From the NCBI GenBank assembly GCA_037013685.1, contig CM072894.1:16044449-16108448 (forward strand): a stretch of 64,000 nucleotides of DNA, in the 5' to 3' direction. The translations under genes and the position numbers were made by a program. The notes beneath the pieces are model-generated. The model did not search any database. It was not told where the DNA came from and saw only the letters and a program-made list of their open reading frames with translations. Below are positions 11,700 through 24,975 of this stretch, piece after piece. The DNA is from Acridotheres tristis. Taxonomy: Eukaryota > Chordata > Aves > Passeriformes > Sturnidae. Numbering within the stretch: the first letter of the stretch is position 1; each line of letters starts with the position of its first letter.

Positions 11700-12560
11700 A
11701 CTGAACTACCTAGTCCCTGAAGAAAGTCCTGCGGCATCTTGTATCAGCAGGAGTAAATGATGAGAGAGATGTCACCTCCTGCCAATGGCTGAGCTGCAGC
11801 CTGATGAGATCAGTAGGAATCTCAGTTACTTATCCTCCTTTGCAGAATACTCGCTCAAGGGTCAAGCACATCTCAAAGCACCTAAAGAAAGCTTTAACAA
11901 GTGTAAGCAAGGCACAGTCCTAGGTGAGTCCCTTGCTAAAGGAAGAAATTTCACTCCAAGGAGAATCCTCCTATACTATAACTCTTTCTAACTCGGGGGA
12001 AAAGCCAAACCTGTTAGTGTTTCCTAAAAATTTGCATTCACACATGGGTAAAAATACAACGAATTCGGAATGAGCCATCTGAAATTATTTTCGAGCCCAC
12101 TTGGCAAGCAAAGAGTGTTTTTTTCCCAAGGCACTTTATTGAAGGAAACATTCACTGGCCTTTTATCCTTTAAAGTCTGGTATTTACAAGGGAAGCTGCT
12201 GGCTGTCTAATTGCAGCTCACAAAAACATCACACAGTCTCATCTAATCTCTCTCAGTTGTTGCTATATTTAGTTTTCTGTGGGATAATTTACATATACTT
12301 GAACTGAATTCTAACTCAGGCTAGAGGAAAAAAAGAAATGAAAAAGACTGAAAATATCCCTATTATTATTTGCATGCATTTTTTTTTCTAAGCAAAAAGG
12401 AAAAGAAAACACTTCCCCGTGGAGATACAAGGATATCCATCCCTACACTATATAGCAACAAATTACATCTGGTTCCAGTGACATCGAAAACAAGAGATAA
12501 TTTTCCTTCAGAATGGACACTTTGATGATACTTTGAGTGATAACAATTCCCAGGCACACA
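11700..12560. promoter_or_regulatory. Candidate conserved regulatory element upstream of LNPK
   Basis: Non-repetitive, moderately GC-balanced sequence with few homopolymers in an AT-rich setting, including HOX-like TTTAT and TTATTG sites (near 12134-12175). Its position between LNPK and EVX2 is where the mammalian Prox limb enhancer lies. Identity with that element cannot be shown here. It overlaps candidate exon segment 6. Confidence 0.3.
11846..11923 (+). other. Candidate exon (segment 6)
   Basis: Excellent acceptor TTATCCTCCTTTGCAG and near-perfect donor GTGAGTCC at 11924 flank 78 bases, symmetric phase 1 to 1. It encodes a basic, polar peptide with two lysine-rich stretches and one cysteine (NKCKQG). 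The surrounding sequence also looks enhancer-like, so conservation here would need codon-level analysis. Confidence 0.27.
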
Positions 12561-12725
12561 AAAACTATTTTACATATGGAAGGGCTTTAAGTCAGGATGG
12601 ATGCGTTTTGCAGACCTGCACGATCCATGTGAGGGTGTCACAGCTGCCCCCCACACGCTCTCCCTGGTTTCTGCCTTGCACTCAGTAGCACCACATCCTG
12701 ATTTCTGTCTGGCTTTGCTCAGCAG

Positions 12726-12865
12726 GAAACCCAAAATTGGGTTATCCTGTGCTTAGAGCCAACGTAGTGAAAGAAAACTCACTGCTGGTAACAACTGTAA
12801 AAGTTGCAAGAAACAGTCCTCAGTGGGTAAATGCAGGGATCAGTTCACCTCTTCACCAGCAGTAG
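12726..12865 (+). other. Candidate terminal exon (segment 7) with stop codon
   Basis: Acceptor TCTGGCTTTGCTCAGCAG. In the chain phase the frame stays open for 45 codons to TAG at 12863-12865. An AATAAA signal lies at 13257-13262. It would close the chain. Weakest member, because long open frames in this region occur by chance. Confidence 0.17.
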
Positions 12866-15800
12866 GGAATTACTTTTATTCACCATGGTCACATCTTCAG
12901 CTCCATAAATGAAGAAAAGCCTTCTGGACTTGAATCTTTCTCTGTATAGGTGGGAGATGATTACCATCACTATTTAAAACTTTTTTCTGTGCTTACAGTT
13001 CTCAATCTGGGGAAATACACATGGTGGGAGAAGAGGGAGATGTCATGGCCAGGAAAGGATGGCTGTAGTATGTTCAGGGAGTATGATCCCTATGGTGTTA
13101 TCCTGTGGGGCAAATATTTCCCCCCATAAGAACATCTCTGTGTGTGGCAAAGCTGGTGAGAAAGAGAATTTAAATTTTACATTCCACTAGCAATCAAAAA
13201 ACAGATGAACAGAAATAGCAAGTGGAATCAAGAATCTGGCTTTTGCTCCATTTTGCAATAAAATACTTTATAGTGGAATCAACCAAGATGTAGATCAGAA
13301 GTAAGAATCTAACTCTGAGTGTTTTTTGCTTTCCAAGATTCAAGTACCATTCATTAGTATTAATAACCTTTTGAAACTAGTTGATTTTCCCTGGATATCT
13401 CTTTCACAATAGACAGTTTCATTTGCAGAGTCAACACATGCCAATAATACATGAGGAATGCAGGTTAGAAAAAGTATTTTACAAAAGACAGTGACATGTG
13501 CTTGCTTTTCCTTTCTGAATGTATGTTATCAGTTTGCTTCCTGGATGTCTGTGATATTTTCAGACTTTCTAACTATGTATTAAAAATCTAGACAAGCCAT
13601 GTGTTCTTTTGTCTTTCAGGCACTGATTTTTCCCTGGTAATCTTAATCTCATTATTATTTACTTACTTGTATTTCTTTAACAGTAAATTCTGATTTGTTT
13701 GCTAACAGAAATTAGGTGTTGTATGGTTATAAAGCATAGTAAATTGGGAGATTATATGTGCTACAGGAAGAATTATGATAGCACTTCTATTTCCTGTGAG
13801 TTCATCTTTGACCCTTATTGTTTCTGTAACTAATACTTTTAAAGATTCTGGTTTATTTCCATTTACTACTGCCATAAGGCAGCATTTAAAAGTAAGCTTT
13901 CAATTAATTTTCCAATGCAGTTGTGATGCATTGATGTCTCCCTGTGATAGTATGAAAGTTACTGTTCAGCATTTTGCCAGTGTTCTATTTCATGATACTT
14001 CAACATCTACCTATCCTTGTTTTATTGGCCTTCAACTCTTTCCCCAATAACATACCTCCTAATTCTTTCAGCCAAAGTTTCTGACCCACCAGCTACTTTA
14101 ACTTTTTTTTGTGAAGACTAAACCTGAACTCTCATGATGGTCTCTAGTGCCATACATTGTTAAAGACCTTTTTCTCTGACAGTACCTGAAATGGAAGTAC
14201 AAATGCCAAGTATGTAGATTCTTCCTGAAATACTTCCTGAGATAATAGTTCCCTTACAGAACTCTGTGTTTCATAACTGCATTCTGAAATGATTTGGTAA
14301 ACTTTCTCAGGAAATGCAGAAGGCCTAGTGCAGCTTTATTGCATAGGAGCTCAGTCTGTTGTCCATAATAGGAGTTTCGATTTATGGGCAAAAATGCTCT
14401 TAATGACACATATGATTTCAGCATACACATTTGCTTTTGATTAAACTCTGTAACACATTGGTACACCCATGTAGAACTGACATTTGTCTTTATAAATCTC
14501 ATGTAAAATGACACTTTGAGTCATGCATAAGGAATTTACAAGAAGAACATGACAAAACAATGTCCTTTTTGTGAATAGAGCCCATATTGTAAGCTTTTAT
14601 TGCTTTACCAGTAATACATAATTAAATATGTCTACAAAGTCTGGCTTTGATCCTGGGGCTTTCTTCCCTGGGTTTAAGCTAGATACAGTTCCTGTATCCA
14701 CGATACGACTACGTAGTAGGTAAGGTTTATGCCCAGTCTGTACTTTTAAAATCAACTCTCTTGTGAATTCATTGTTCTCTAAACATAATCCCAAAGAACA
14801 GTTTAGAGCTACAATGACATTAAGATTTCAAGTCAAAAGGGCTAAAAGAGAGAGTAAGAGTGGAACATGATCACAGATGGACAGCCAGCACACAGCAGTT
14901 CCCAGTTACTAAAAGACAGAGTGTCCCATGGAGAATGTCCCTGCACAGCCAGGCTGAGATACCTGCTCAGAACCACCAAACCAGCCACGCTCCAGGGCTC
15001 TCTCCATTTACACACAGCTCAAACTCATCCCCAGGGTACCTGTGGAAAAGCTGAACTGGGGTAAAATAATGTGGAATTCTGTAGAAATGGAGTGGAAGAT
15101 TTATCGAAAATTAATTTTTTCGTGAATCTTCATCCTTTCCATGTCACTGCTTTGCCATATATGTTTTAGACTAAAATATTATTAATAGCTGACACATATT
15201 TTTGTTTTAGCTTGCCCTGAGCAATCTTTACTGAGAAATTATAAGGGGTAAATAAGAACACTTTTAAGAGAAGGCAACTAAGTGCATTTTTTCACAGTGA
15301 GATGTAGTTTGATTTTCAGAGGTATTCAGCACCTGGAATTTCCTTCATAAAACTTCTGAAGGAAATATCTATTATTTTCATGACAAAATTTAGTCTCCAT
15401 TGCCTCTATTATATTTTGCTTCATAAAATTTACTTTCTAAGGCTAACTGATTGTTACTATTTGATTCAGACTTCTTGAGCAATTAATGCCTCTTAGAAAA
15501 TTTTGAGGTATCTGCATATAGAACCTGATCCTCACATATAAAATGACTGTAGGTATTTTGCAATATTTGGTCCAAATTCCCTGTTTTGCAAATATTTATA
15601 GTGGGAAAGGCAAGAGAGCAACTGGAAGAAAGGAGTCAAATGCTGCCAAGGAGAATTTGTCCAAATACTAGAACATCTGAAAAATCCTGTCTCCTGCTTT
15701 CAAGGCTGTATTGTTTCACTTCTGTGAAACAGACTGTGTATGGAGAGGTGGGGAATAGGAAAGGTGGTGGCAGCAAGACTAAATGAGAGAGACATTGGCA

Positions 15801-17364
15801 TCACAACTGAGCCATCTGCATCAAACACAGACATTTCTATATCACTGTAGTGTGGTTTTTCTCAGTTGGGCAGATGGATGAGAAGAGCCAGAAGCTGGGA
15901 AAGTACCAGAAGTACAGAAGTACCATCAGAGGCAAATTGATGAGTGTTTATGGTGTGCTTTCTCTTCTGGGAAGAGAGGGACAGCTCTTAAGTAAGATCT
16001 CAGACTCAGAGCAGCAGCCTTCTTGCAGAAAACCGTTGCCAGTGTGGCCTCTTTGTACTGCAGGAAATTCAAGGGTGTTTGATGAAGTTAAAACATTCAT
16101 TTATTTTTATGTTCAGGGTTCAATGTTCAGTTTTCTAATTTCCTCTGGAGAGACAACCCATGGCACCACCTCTATTGGTCTGTGGCAAAAGCTATAGCTT
16201 AAAATGGTGCTGAAGGTGAATCTTGATGGCAGAAGAGGAAAAAGAAATGAACAAGTGAAAATTAATTAATGACTCCAGGAAAACACCTGAATTTGTGCAA
16301 TTACAGCCACCAAACTCTCTGCATATGAGTTTTAGTCTTCATTTTGGTACTGCAAATATTACCTCATATAGCTAATGTTTCCCACACCTCCTAGATTGCA
16401 CTGTCCCTGATACTCAGACTTACACTGTTCACACCCAAATATCCTGTATCTGCCTTCCACCAATGTTCAAAAATTTTAGCACCAAAATTTAAGCTCTTGT
16501 ATTAGTAGAAAATATTTTGTTTTCTCTAAAATAGAAAAATAAACCTCAATCTTAAAGCCTTTAGTCAGACAAACAAGACTAGCAGAGTTGTCCTCAAACT
16601 AAGTATGTGCTTTTTTTCCGACTTGACCAATAAATATGCCTCTTATTTCCCACATCCTGAGTGGCAATGTGCAAGGGCTTAGTAAATAATTTCTCTGGAG
16701 ATCTATGTGCAGTAAACACAGGCCACCTCCACATGGCAGACCTGCTTGCTGCATGCATTGGTAGGGTTTTAGAGGTGCTTTGAATGAACCTTCCCCTTTC
16801 ACTGCAATTGCTTGTGGCTGTAACTGTGAATCTTATGGATCCAGGGCATGGGACTGAGACCTGAGACACTTGAATTTCCAAGCTCCCAGGTTTTATGCTA
16901 ACAGCATGGGACAGGAAGGATGAAGGTATAGGAATGCCTGGGCAGGAGTTTCTGTGTGAGAAGAAAATATTGAATGTGATGCCAAGAAGATTGCCTTAAA
17001 AAAAAAAAAGGAAATATTTGTGTTTTCTCTCAAGTGGTGTCCTGGTAGCCTATTCAAATTATAATGCTCAGTTTTTGCCCTTTACTGTTTTTTTTTGCCA
17101 TCTATATCAGATCTTCCAGATATAGACAGAGCAACACATTATTACACATAGTGCTCCCTCCTGACTGCATTTCTATGCATATTCTGTTTTATTTTTGCTT
17201 TTTTAAATTGGACTTGCAGTGCTTTTAACTTTTTAAAACTCTCACAACAGGGATTACCTATTTATCACTCTTTCACTTGATGAACAAAATGCATTATATT
17301 GCTGGTATAATGGAGAAACATCATCAACTTAAAATCTTTTGATATTATAAGAGGAGGAGTGTAA

Positions 17365-17374
17365 GTCACGTGAC
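17365..17374. promoter_or_regulatory. Palindromic E-box GTCACGTGAC
   Basis: A perfect 10-base palindrome of the bHLH-Zip (USF/MITF/TFE) type, isolated and intergenic. Occupancy is unknown. Confidence 0.35.
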
Positions 17375-20300
17375 CATCCAATTTTAAAAAAATCACCTTT
17401 ACATAGTTTCCTAATTCTATAGGAAGCTGCACTTGGGGTTATTCCCTCTAATTCCCCAAGCAAGCAGATTGTATTTTGCAATATCACCTTTTATTTCAGT
17501 GTGTAGCTTCTTTTTCCAATGTATTTTTTCAGTTTTACTTGGCCTGGATTCAAAAATGTTCTGATTTGAGCGTCTTTCTTTTAATCATTACAGTACCTAC
17601 TGTATTGATAAACTGGTCAACTCCTATGAACACTGCAACAGTCTTCAGGCATTTCTAAAGCTAGGTGAATATTTTCTAGAGTACAAGGGATGCTGAGCAA
17701 CTTATATCCCTCCTTGATTTCTTTTGTGGAATTATCTGTCTCTGTCATCACATTTTTCCCTTGGAGTTTAGGCACCATTGACACAAGTACTTTTTCTTTA
17801 CCTGTTCCTGCATCAAATCCACTACAGGACTTTCCTCATATCCATAATTCTTGGTTCCCAGGTTTTGTGAAAAGGAGGCAGAATGCTGAAAGTTGACAAT
17901 GAATTTAGGGCTGACTTCTAATTTGTCTTTATATGTAGGTCTTCCATTACTATTACTTTTAATTGAAGATACGTTTCCTCTTCTTAACATCTTACTATAT
18001 TATGTACATAGAGTGGCCATGAAAAAAAGAAAAAGTAATAGACTAAAATTTGCCTGGGAAGAGGAAAAGCAATAGACTATACAACAGAGAGATGTATTAT
18101 GTAGTGAAAAGTACAAGATTTAATACTAGTAGTATAAAGGAAGCTGCACATAAAGTTGTCTCCTTCCTTATAGAAATATGAGTCTACAATCAGTATGTGT
18201 GACACCTTAACAGCAGCAGTTGAAGCACATTCACAAAGCAGGAAGGCTAAAAACACTTCCAGAAAGACCATGGTTTTCCCAGAGGACGTTTTTTGTTGCA
18301 CTGATGTCTGGCATTTAAAATTAAGGACAGTTTAAGAAATACGGACAAAAACTTGAATTAGTTATTTCATTAGGAATATTTGTTTTGTAAAGATTGCAAA
18401 CATACTTGTGATTTATCCTAGATAACTCACACTGAAAGTAATAGCTAAGCCTTGATCTGGTATTTTCTGATAGAATAAGAAAGAAAGAAATTTTCAGCTT
18501 AGTTTGAGTGTGGGTATTTCAAAAAGTGTGAGTATTTGCAAATTCAGAAAAAAAAGACCTTTTCATTAATCCATCCTTTTGGAAACAGTCACACTAAGCC
18601 ACAACCACATACAAATACAAAAATCCTAATGGGACTATTTTCTTACTAAGCCTGTAATAGTTTACATTCACCTAATGGCCTGGGGTTATAAGCAAACTAC
18701 TCAATTAGAGAATTTAGGCTTGTTGCCCACATATTTTAGAGCAAATTATCCCTTCTCAAATGCAGAACCCCCTATATAAAACGCCTAAATAGTATTTCCT
18801 GTTAAAAAAGCAAAAAATACTATTCCCTAAATTCCCACCTTGAATCTACTAAGTATTTCTCTTTATGCTAGTATAGCCATTTTATGGAGAAATATTTGTT
18901 TTTGCCTCACATACCTCAATCTAGACCCTTTTGTTGGAATGTTTTTAAGCTATCAAGCAGCTAAAAAATGCTAATGCAACTTGATTTTTTTTCCTTCTCA
19001 GATTAAAATTTTAAAGAGCAGTTTCCCACTCTCCTTATTGGTGATACTGGAACACAGAGGTCTTCTGAATGCCTGGCATTTTGTAGCTTCTAAGACAAGA
19101 TCTCTCTCTTCTAAGAGCGTTCTGGATTTGAATTATCTTTTAGTAATTACTATTTATTCTACTTCTTTTTTTAATTTAAAAGAGGGGTTGATGCTTTTAA
19201 CCAATAAACACCCACTAAAAGTTCCTCACCCTATTATGCTGAACTGTTGCTCTTAATTGTATGCAGGTGGGTGGATCACTGAATTCTCATGTCAAAGAGA
19301 AAGATTTAAAAAGCACAATTAATTGGATATTGACTCCTCATAACACACCCATTTCTGACATGTAGATAAGTGGTTTTCCGGATGTGCTGGGAATTAAACT
19401 CTCCCTCGGAGTGTTTGACCACAGCAAGGCAAGACCAGCTCAGGCCCAAAGTGGGTGACCAGTGTCATGAGTCTGGTTTTGGCAGCAGTCTGGTTTTGAG
19501 GCTGTGGATGAAGGGGTTCCAACCTCTGTTAATCCTATTCTTCTGTGCATTCTTGTAGTTAACCAAAATGACTTTCTGGGAGATGTAATATGAGCTGAAG
19601 GAACTGCTGGTTGGTGGAAGTGTAAGTAGATGAGATACAGACCCTTCTGGAAATGAAACTATTTTATATACGTGCCATGAGTGCTGTCACAATTATGAGC
19701 ACCAGGGAAGGGCCCTTTCTCTTGTTTGAGATCTGGGCTAAAGAATGAGGGTGGCAGCTCTTACTCTAGGATCTCTCTGAAACGTAGAAAGGCTTGTTCT
19801 GTGATTCCTATCAAGACAGAAGCCTTGTGCTCTTCCATAGAGATTGTAGATATCTCTGCACAAAATTCTGCTGAAGCCAAAGAGCAGTCTTCAGCTCATC
19901 TGAAGACAGAATTTAGTTCAAAATGTAAAAACGTATGCAATGTGATATAAGTTAATAATTAAAAAACTCTTCAATAAAGCAAGGAGGTAGTGAGGAAAGT
20001 TCTGAATGTTCAAAGATGATTTTAGAGCAGAGGAGTCTTCAATTTTTGATATGTTTAACATGTTCAGTTCTAAGTGCCTCCATTTAATGTTTCAAGTAGT
20101 CTACTCTTAAAAGTGAGAATCTCTGGAATTTCTTCACTGTGACACCCAACACAAGCTGTCGCTTTGGAAGGCTTGGGTGTTATAAAATTAGATGGATAGG
20201 ACAATCTCCTAGACCAATGCACAGCTCAGATAATGCAGCAGCAAAGATAAAAACATATGCCTTGCTTAAACTCTGCTGGTCTTCAGACACTGCGAGGGAC

Positions 20301-22502
20301 AAGAGTTGAAAGAATAGATTAAAATTGTCAAATAATTAAGAAGATGTGTGTCACAGGATTAGCAGGTTTCAGCCCTGCCTAAGGGGTGGATCCCTACCGC
20401 AGTGTAGAACCATAACAAGTTCTGGGGAAGTATGCAGATGAAATATCTTACTATGACTGATGAAAAATTAGGGTATAATTTCATGCAACACTCAAAAAAT
20501 AGTGAAAACATAATTTCTAAATTGAGGAAAGCACATGTTAAAGAACAAAAGATCAGGCCAGTGTAATTAAAAGCACTTAGGTACAGTGTGTGGAAAAAGC
20601 GAAGAATTATTATATCTATGTACAAATTATTATGCAGTATCAATATTATAGATCTACACTAATTAGTTAATGAATTAATTAATGCATATACTTTTTCTGC
20701 CAAATAAGTGCCTTCAGGAGAGTTTTAAAATCAGTAATCTGCAGGTGGCTATTCCATGAGCAGGCTGTTCCTTTTCTTAGGGAAATCAACAACAGCTATA
20801 CCAGTAGGGAATCACATACTCAAGAAAACTCTTTATATCTCCAGAAAAACAATAGGCAAATATACCTCATTTTCTCTAATGGGCTCATTAAGCAGGATTT
20901 ATTCTATTAAGATAGAATTTCCTTACTAAGAATATGGTAAATTATTTACAAAGCTAAGATTATTATCAAAAGAATATGCAAGTATCTCAGGATCAGACCA
21001 GAAATTCTGGAGCAAGCTGGGTAAAACCAAAAGGCCCAATCTATCCGTGTGATAGAATTTGATTAAGTTTTACTGGCTTTTTACTACAATTTCCAATTTG
21101 ATAGGCCCTACTAAAGCTAAAATTGAACTTCATATACAAAGCTTATGTGGTTATGTTTGTTATTAGCATTGTCTTCCCTGGAGATATTTGGATTTTGTTT
21201 AACTGAAAAATAAACAAGTTAAATGCCGAATTGCCTGGCTAAGACAGTTATATGATGTGGTCTTTTCCTTTCATTATAAAGATTGTGAGTTTTGGGATTC
21301 ATGTTTAGGAGTTTGTGGTTACTTTACTTTAAATCTAATACCATGGACATATAACGTTTTTGTTCAATGTTCTGCTTTTTTCATATAAAGCTCTGTGTCC
21401 TGGCCAATTTATGGCCAGACTTATCCAATAAACAACTTTGTAGGAATGCATTTATAGATTGTTAGAAATATGTGTGGTGCCTGCACTTTTCTCAGCAATA
21501 ATGTAATGATTTATTTTGACTGTTAATTTTAAGCTATATTATGAAAAAAAGGAAAGTAATTTACATACCTCAGAAGTTGGTTTCCTAAAAATTGGGAAAA
21601 AATAGGAAGATGCAGAGGTTGGGTTTAAAAAATACTTAGCAAGTATGAATGGATTCCTCTGCTCTTTTACATTTAAATCCCCTTGATTTTCAAAGGTTAG
21701 TCAGTTAGCACTTGCTGAAAATCAGATCCCTTGCGATATCCCACCTGAAGCCTTTCTGAAAGTTTTCTTGGTAAATCAAACAGTAAGCAAACAATTCAAA
21801 TAGGAAAGCCTATTATTTGTCAATGCATATATCAGAGAGGTATAATTTATACATTATAAAATAGGAGAGGGATAATTGTGCTGCAGAAGATCCCAGGAAT
21901 CCTAGGATCTAATTTGCTAGCCATAGGTCATTCAAGCATAAAACAGAGACAGCACCAAACTGTACCTATTTTATATATAGGGAAAGAAATATAAAGCATC
22001 CATCAAGAAGACATCAATAAGACAATTCTACTTAATTATTAATGTGTCAAATATAGTTATTTTTCCCAGGTCTTCTCAGTGTACTATGGTGTTAGAACTT
22101 CTGTGAAAATGAAGGGAGCTCGTGATGATTTGAAGAACAAGTAGCTAAGACAGGCAGCAAACAATGAGAGTAACTAAGTTTTCATTGTACTTTGCGTTAG
22201 TAGGTTTGATATTAGCACCTATTTTAAGGTGAAAATAATGAAATGAATGCGTAAAACTACTATTCTTCATAAATAATTTAAGTCACTGACAAACCTAAAA
22301 TATATTACAGCATTTTCTTCAAATTTTCTGGCATAAAAGAACTGATCTAGTATTGATAAATGTATATCACTTAATAAAATAACCTAGATGGAACAAAAAA
22401 ATATATTTTGCCCTAAAACAAAAGTCCTAGACTTCACTACATGCTATTTGTATTTTCTAGTAACTCCCTTTATTCTCAATAGGCCTCAAATTGATGTGCT
22501 GC

Positions 22503-22524
22503 TTCTGCTGGAAAACCAGCAGAA
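22503..22524. repeat. Perfect 9-bp inverted repeat with AAAA loop
   Basis: TTCTGCTGG, AAAA, CCAGCAGAA: a perfect stem-loop in AT-rich intergenic DNA. No T-run follows it and no RNA gene is implied. Confidence 0.7.
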
Positions 22525-24824
22525 TTTTATTCTGGTTTACTTTGCCTAAACCCCTAAAGTTTTATTCCAAATTCTTCTCTTTCCCCACATCTCATCTGCA
22601 TTTTACCTTGATTCTTTACACCTTTATCATTGGTCTTGCTTTTCATTGGTTTATTCCGGGTCAGTTTACAATTAGAATGTGGAGAGTACCCCGAAAATGT
22701 GCAATGAAACCCCAACACACACTGCTCCAAAATGCCGGTTCCCAAGTGCGTTTTTAAAATTTAAGACACATTAATTTTATCTAAGCACCTCTATGTAGTC
22801 AAAGGAGGCTTGAAATGATTTTGAATACTATCATTTGAAGTTATTGAAGTGATTACAGTAGAAATTCTGCTTTTTGTCCAACTTCTAAATGCATTTAATG
22901 AAATAAATTTATTTCGAGAAAGGGAATATTTTGGACATCCTTCTAATGTAATTAATTCAAGCTCTGTTTCAGATATTTATTAGTATGACATAGCATGAGA
23001 AAATTATTTTGCTTGGGAGTTTTGCACATGATGGGACTGTAATTTCAGATCTTAAATTATCTAAACTTGAAGCAGTAATAGTTATAGTAAAGGATACTCA
23101 GTAGCTGCAATATGTTCTAAAATTCTGAACACTTGCAAATTTCACATTCTTTGAAGTTATTTGAAAATCACATGTGAAAAGACTAGCAGTTTATACCATT
23201 AAACATGAACACAAAGCAACTGTTCATTGTCCTTCAGCTTGCAAGATATATATTTGCTTTAAGGGGAGCCCTAATATTTGTCATCTTTAATGGAATAAAA
23301 TCACAGAAACTTTGACATGTGGATTTTATTATAAGAATTGGTTTATAAGCCTGCTATTTAACATGATTATATGAATTACGAACTGTGATTTTATTTCTTT
23401 TATAATCTCTGTAGAGCTTGCCATTACTTTTACATGTCTGTGTCTGGCATTATGCACCTTTGAAATTGTGCCAGAAATATTTATTGTCCTATTTCTGGCA
23501 TTCTGGGACTTTTGGTTCCGTTTGGTTTCCAACCAGAACAAGGCTTATTAGCAAATCCAGTTCTTCATACTTTACTGAAAACAATTTTATATGCAAATTT
23601 AATACTTCATTAAAGTAAGCTCTTGTGACAATCAGGAGTATGTATGAAATGCATTCAATGTAGGTAATGTTCTATCTACCATTTGAACAGTTATCAAAAG
23701 CAAAATATATGTACTAATTAGAACTTTCCTTCTCATTGCCTGTCTCCTCCAGCTTGACTAATAAGAAAGCATTAAAATGCAGTCAGGTTGAGCAGAAATG
23801 GGAGACTCTTCCTGCACTTGCCTGTGCTCTGCACACACACGCAGTGCCCTGGGAGGAAGGCTTGCTGTGGTAACACCACACATTCTCGCTCACCCCTTGA
23901 ATCACATTTACTTGGTTCCAAACTCCATTATTCTTAATCAAGTAAAAATCCTTTTAAGGTCAACAGAAGTTTCACTCAAATTACTTCATAATTTAGCCCT
24001 CATTTTGTTGGGGTGGTTTCAACTTTGCCCAGTAGGCATAACCATATTAAAAAGGCTTTTGTATTCTTTATTTTATTTAGCTTCAAGGAAATAGATGTTA
24101 ATAAAATTTAAGGATGTACTTACATGTTTATTAAATAGGAGGAATCTTGTTCAATCAGAACTCTAATTTGTTTAAAGAGCAAACTTCTCCAGGAAGCAAA
24201 AATGTAACTGACTTAGGTATTAGTACAGCTCAAATACTTTTAGTGAGAATCACGCTTCTGCTTGGAAATTAGGTAAAATTGATTTAGTATTTTTTTTACA
24301 GAACATTAAGTTGTTGCTTATATAGTAATTTTATAACTATAGAATAAATTAATCATGATAGCCATTAAAGGGTCAGAAGCTTGAAGTCATGCCCATCACA
24401 GGAGGTACTTACATATATAAAATAACTGCTTCTAAAATTTCATACATGATCTGAAGCATGACTTAAAGAGAGGCAAAATCATCTTTCTGCTTCTCATGTG
24501 ACAATTTCACACTAGGCTTCTTCTGTTTGTACATAAGATCTTAATGGCAGAACACATTCACTTCAGTATTTTATAAGAAGTCACTTGCCTAATTCATTGT
24601 GCCACAAAAATTATCTAAAGTCTAACCATGTTCCTAAACATATTGTCAGAGATGTACAGTACTCAAATTAAGAAGAGCCTCTCATTTCTACTTTAAGCTT
24701 GACTGCCTTCCAAGTATACAAAAGAGTTTCAACCAAGAGGTTTAAGACACAAAATATATATATTTAATAAATTAATTAAATGCTTTAAAATGTTTACATT
24801 GGTGACAGAACAATAATCAGTAAA

Positions 24825-24975
24825 ATAACCATGGAAATAATAATAGTAACAACTGTAATAATAACTAACCACATAGTTATTGTTATGTAACAATACCAAC
24901 AGTAACAGCAACAGTAACAGTTGCCATGGCAATAACAAAAGTAAGTAGTAGTAATAATATAAATATTATTAACCA
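24825..24975. repeat. Imperfect trinucleotide/AAC-rich low-complexity tract
   Basis: Degenerate tandem of AAT, AAC and AGTAAC units (for example AGTAACAGCAACAGTAACAG). An aged microsatellite in the upstream region. Confidence 0.7.

Larger units (their letters stand above)
12866..24824. other. Intergenic, no gene seen
   Basis: About 12 kb of AT-rich DNA with many short chance open frames. Only the E-box palindrome at 17365 and the hairpin at 22503 stand out. No transposon copy that I can name. Confidence 0.6.

Noticed and set aside
15850..16197. 115-codon plus-strand open frame
   Set aside because: No similarity recognised, and no splice or codon-use signature beyond chance for this length of sequence.
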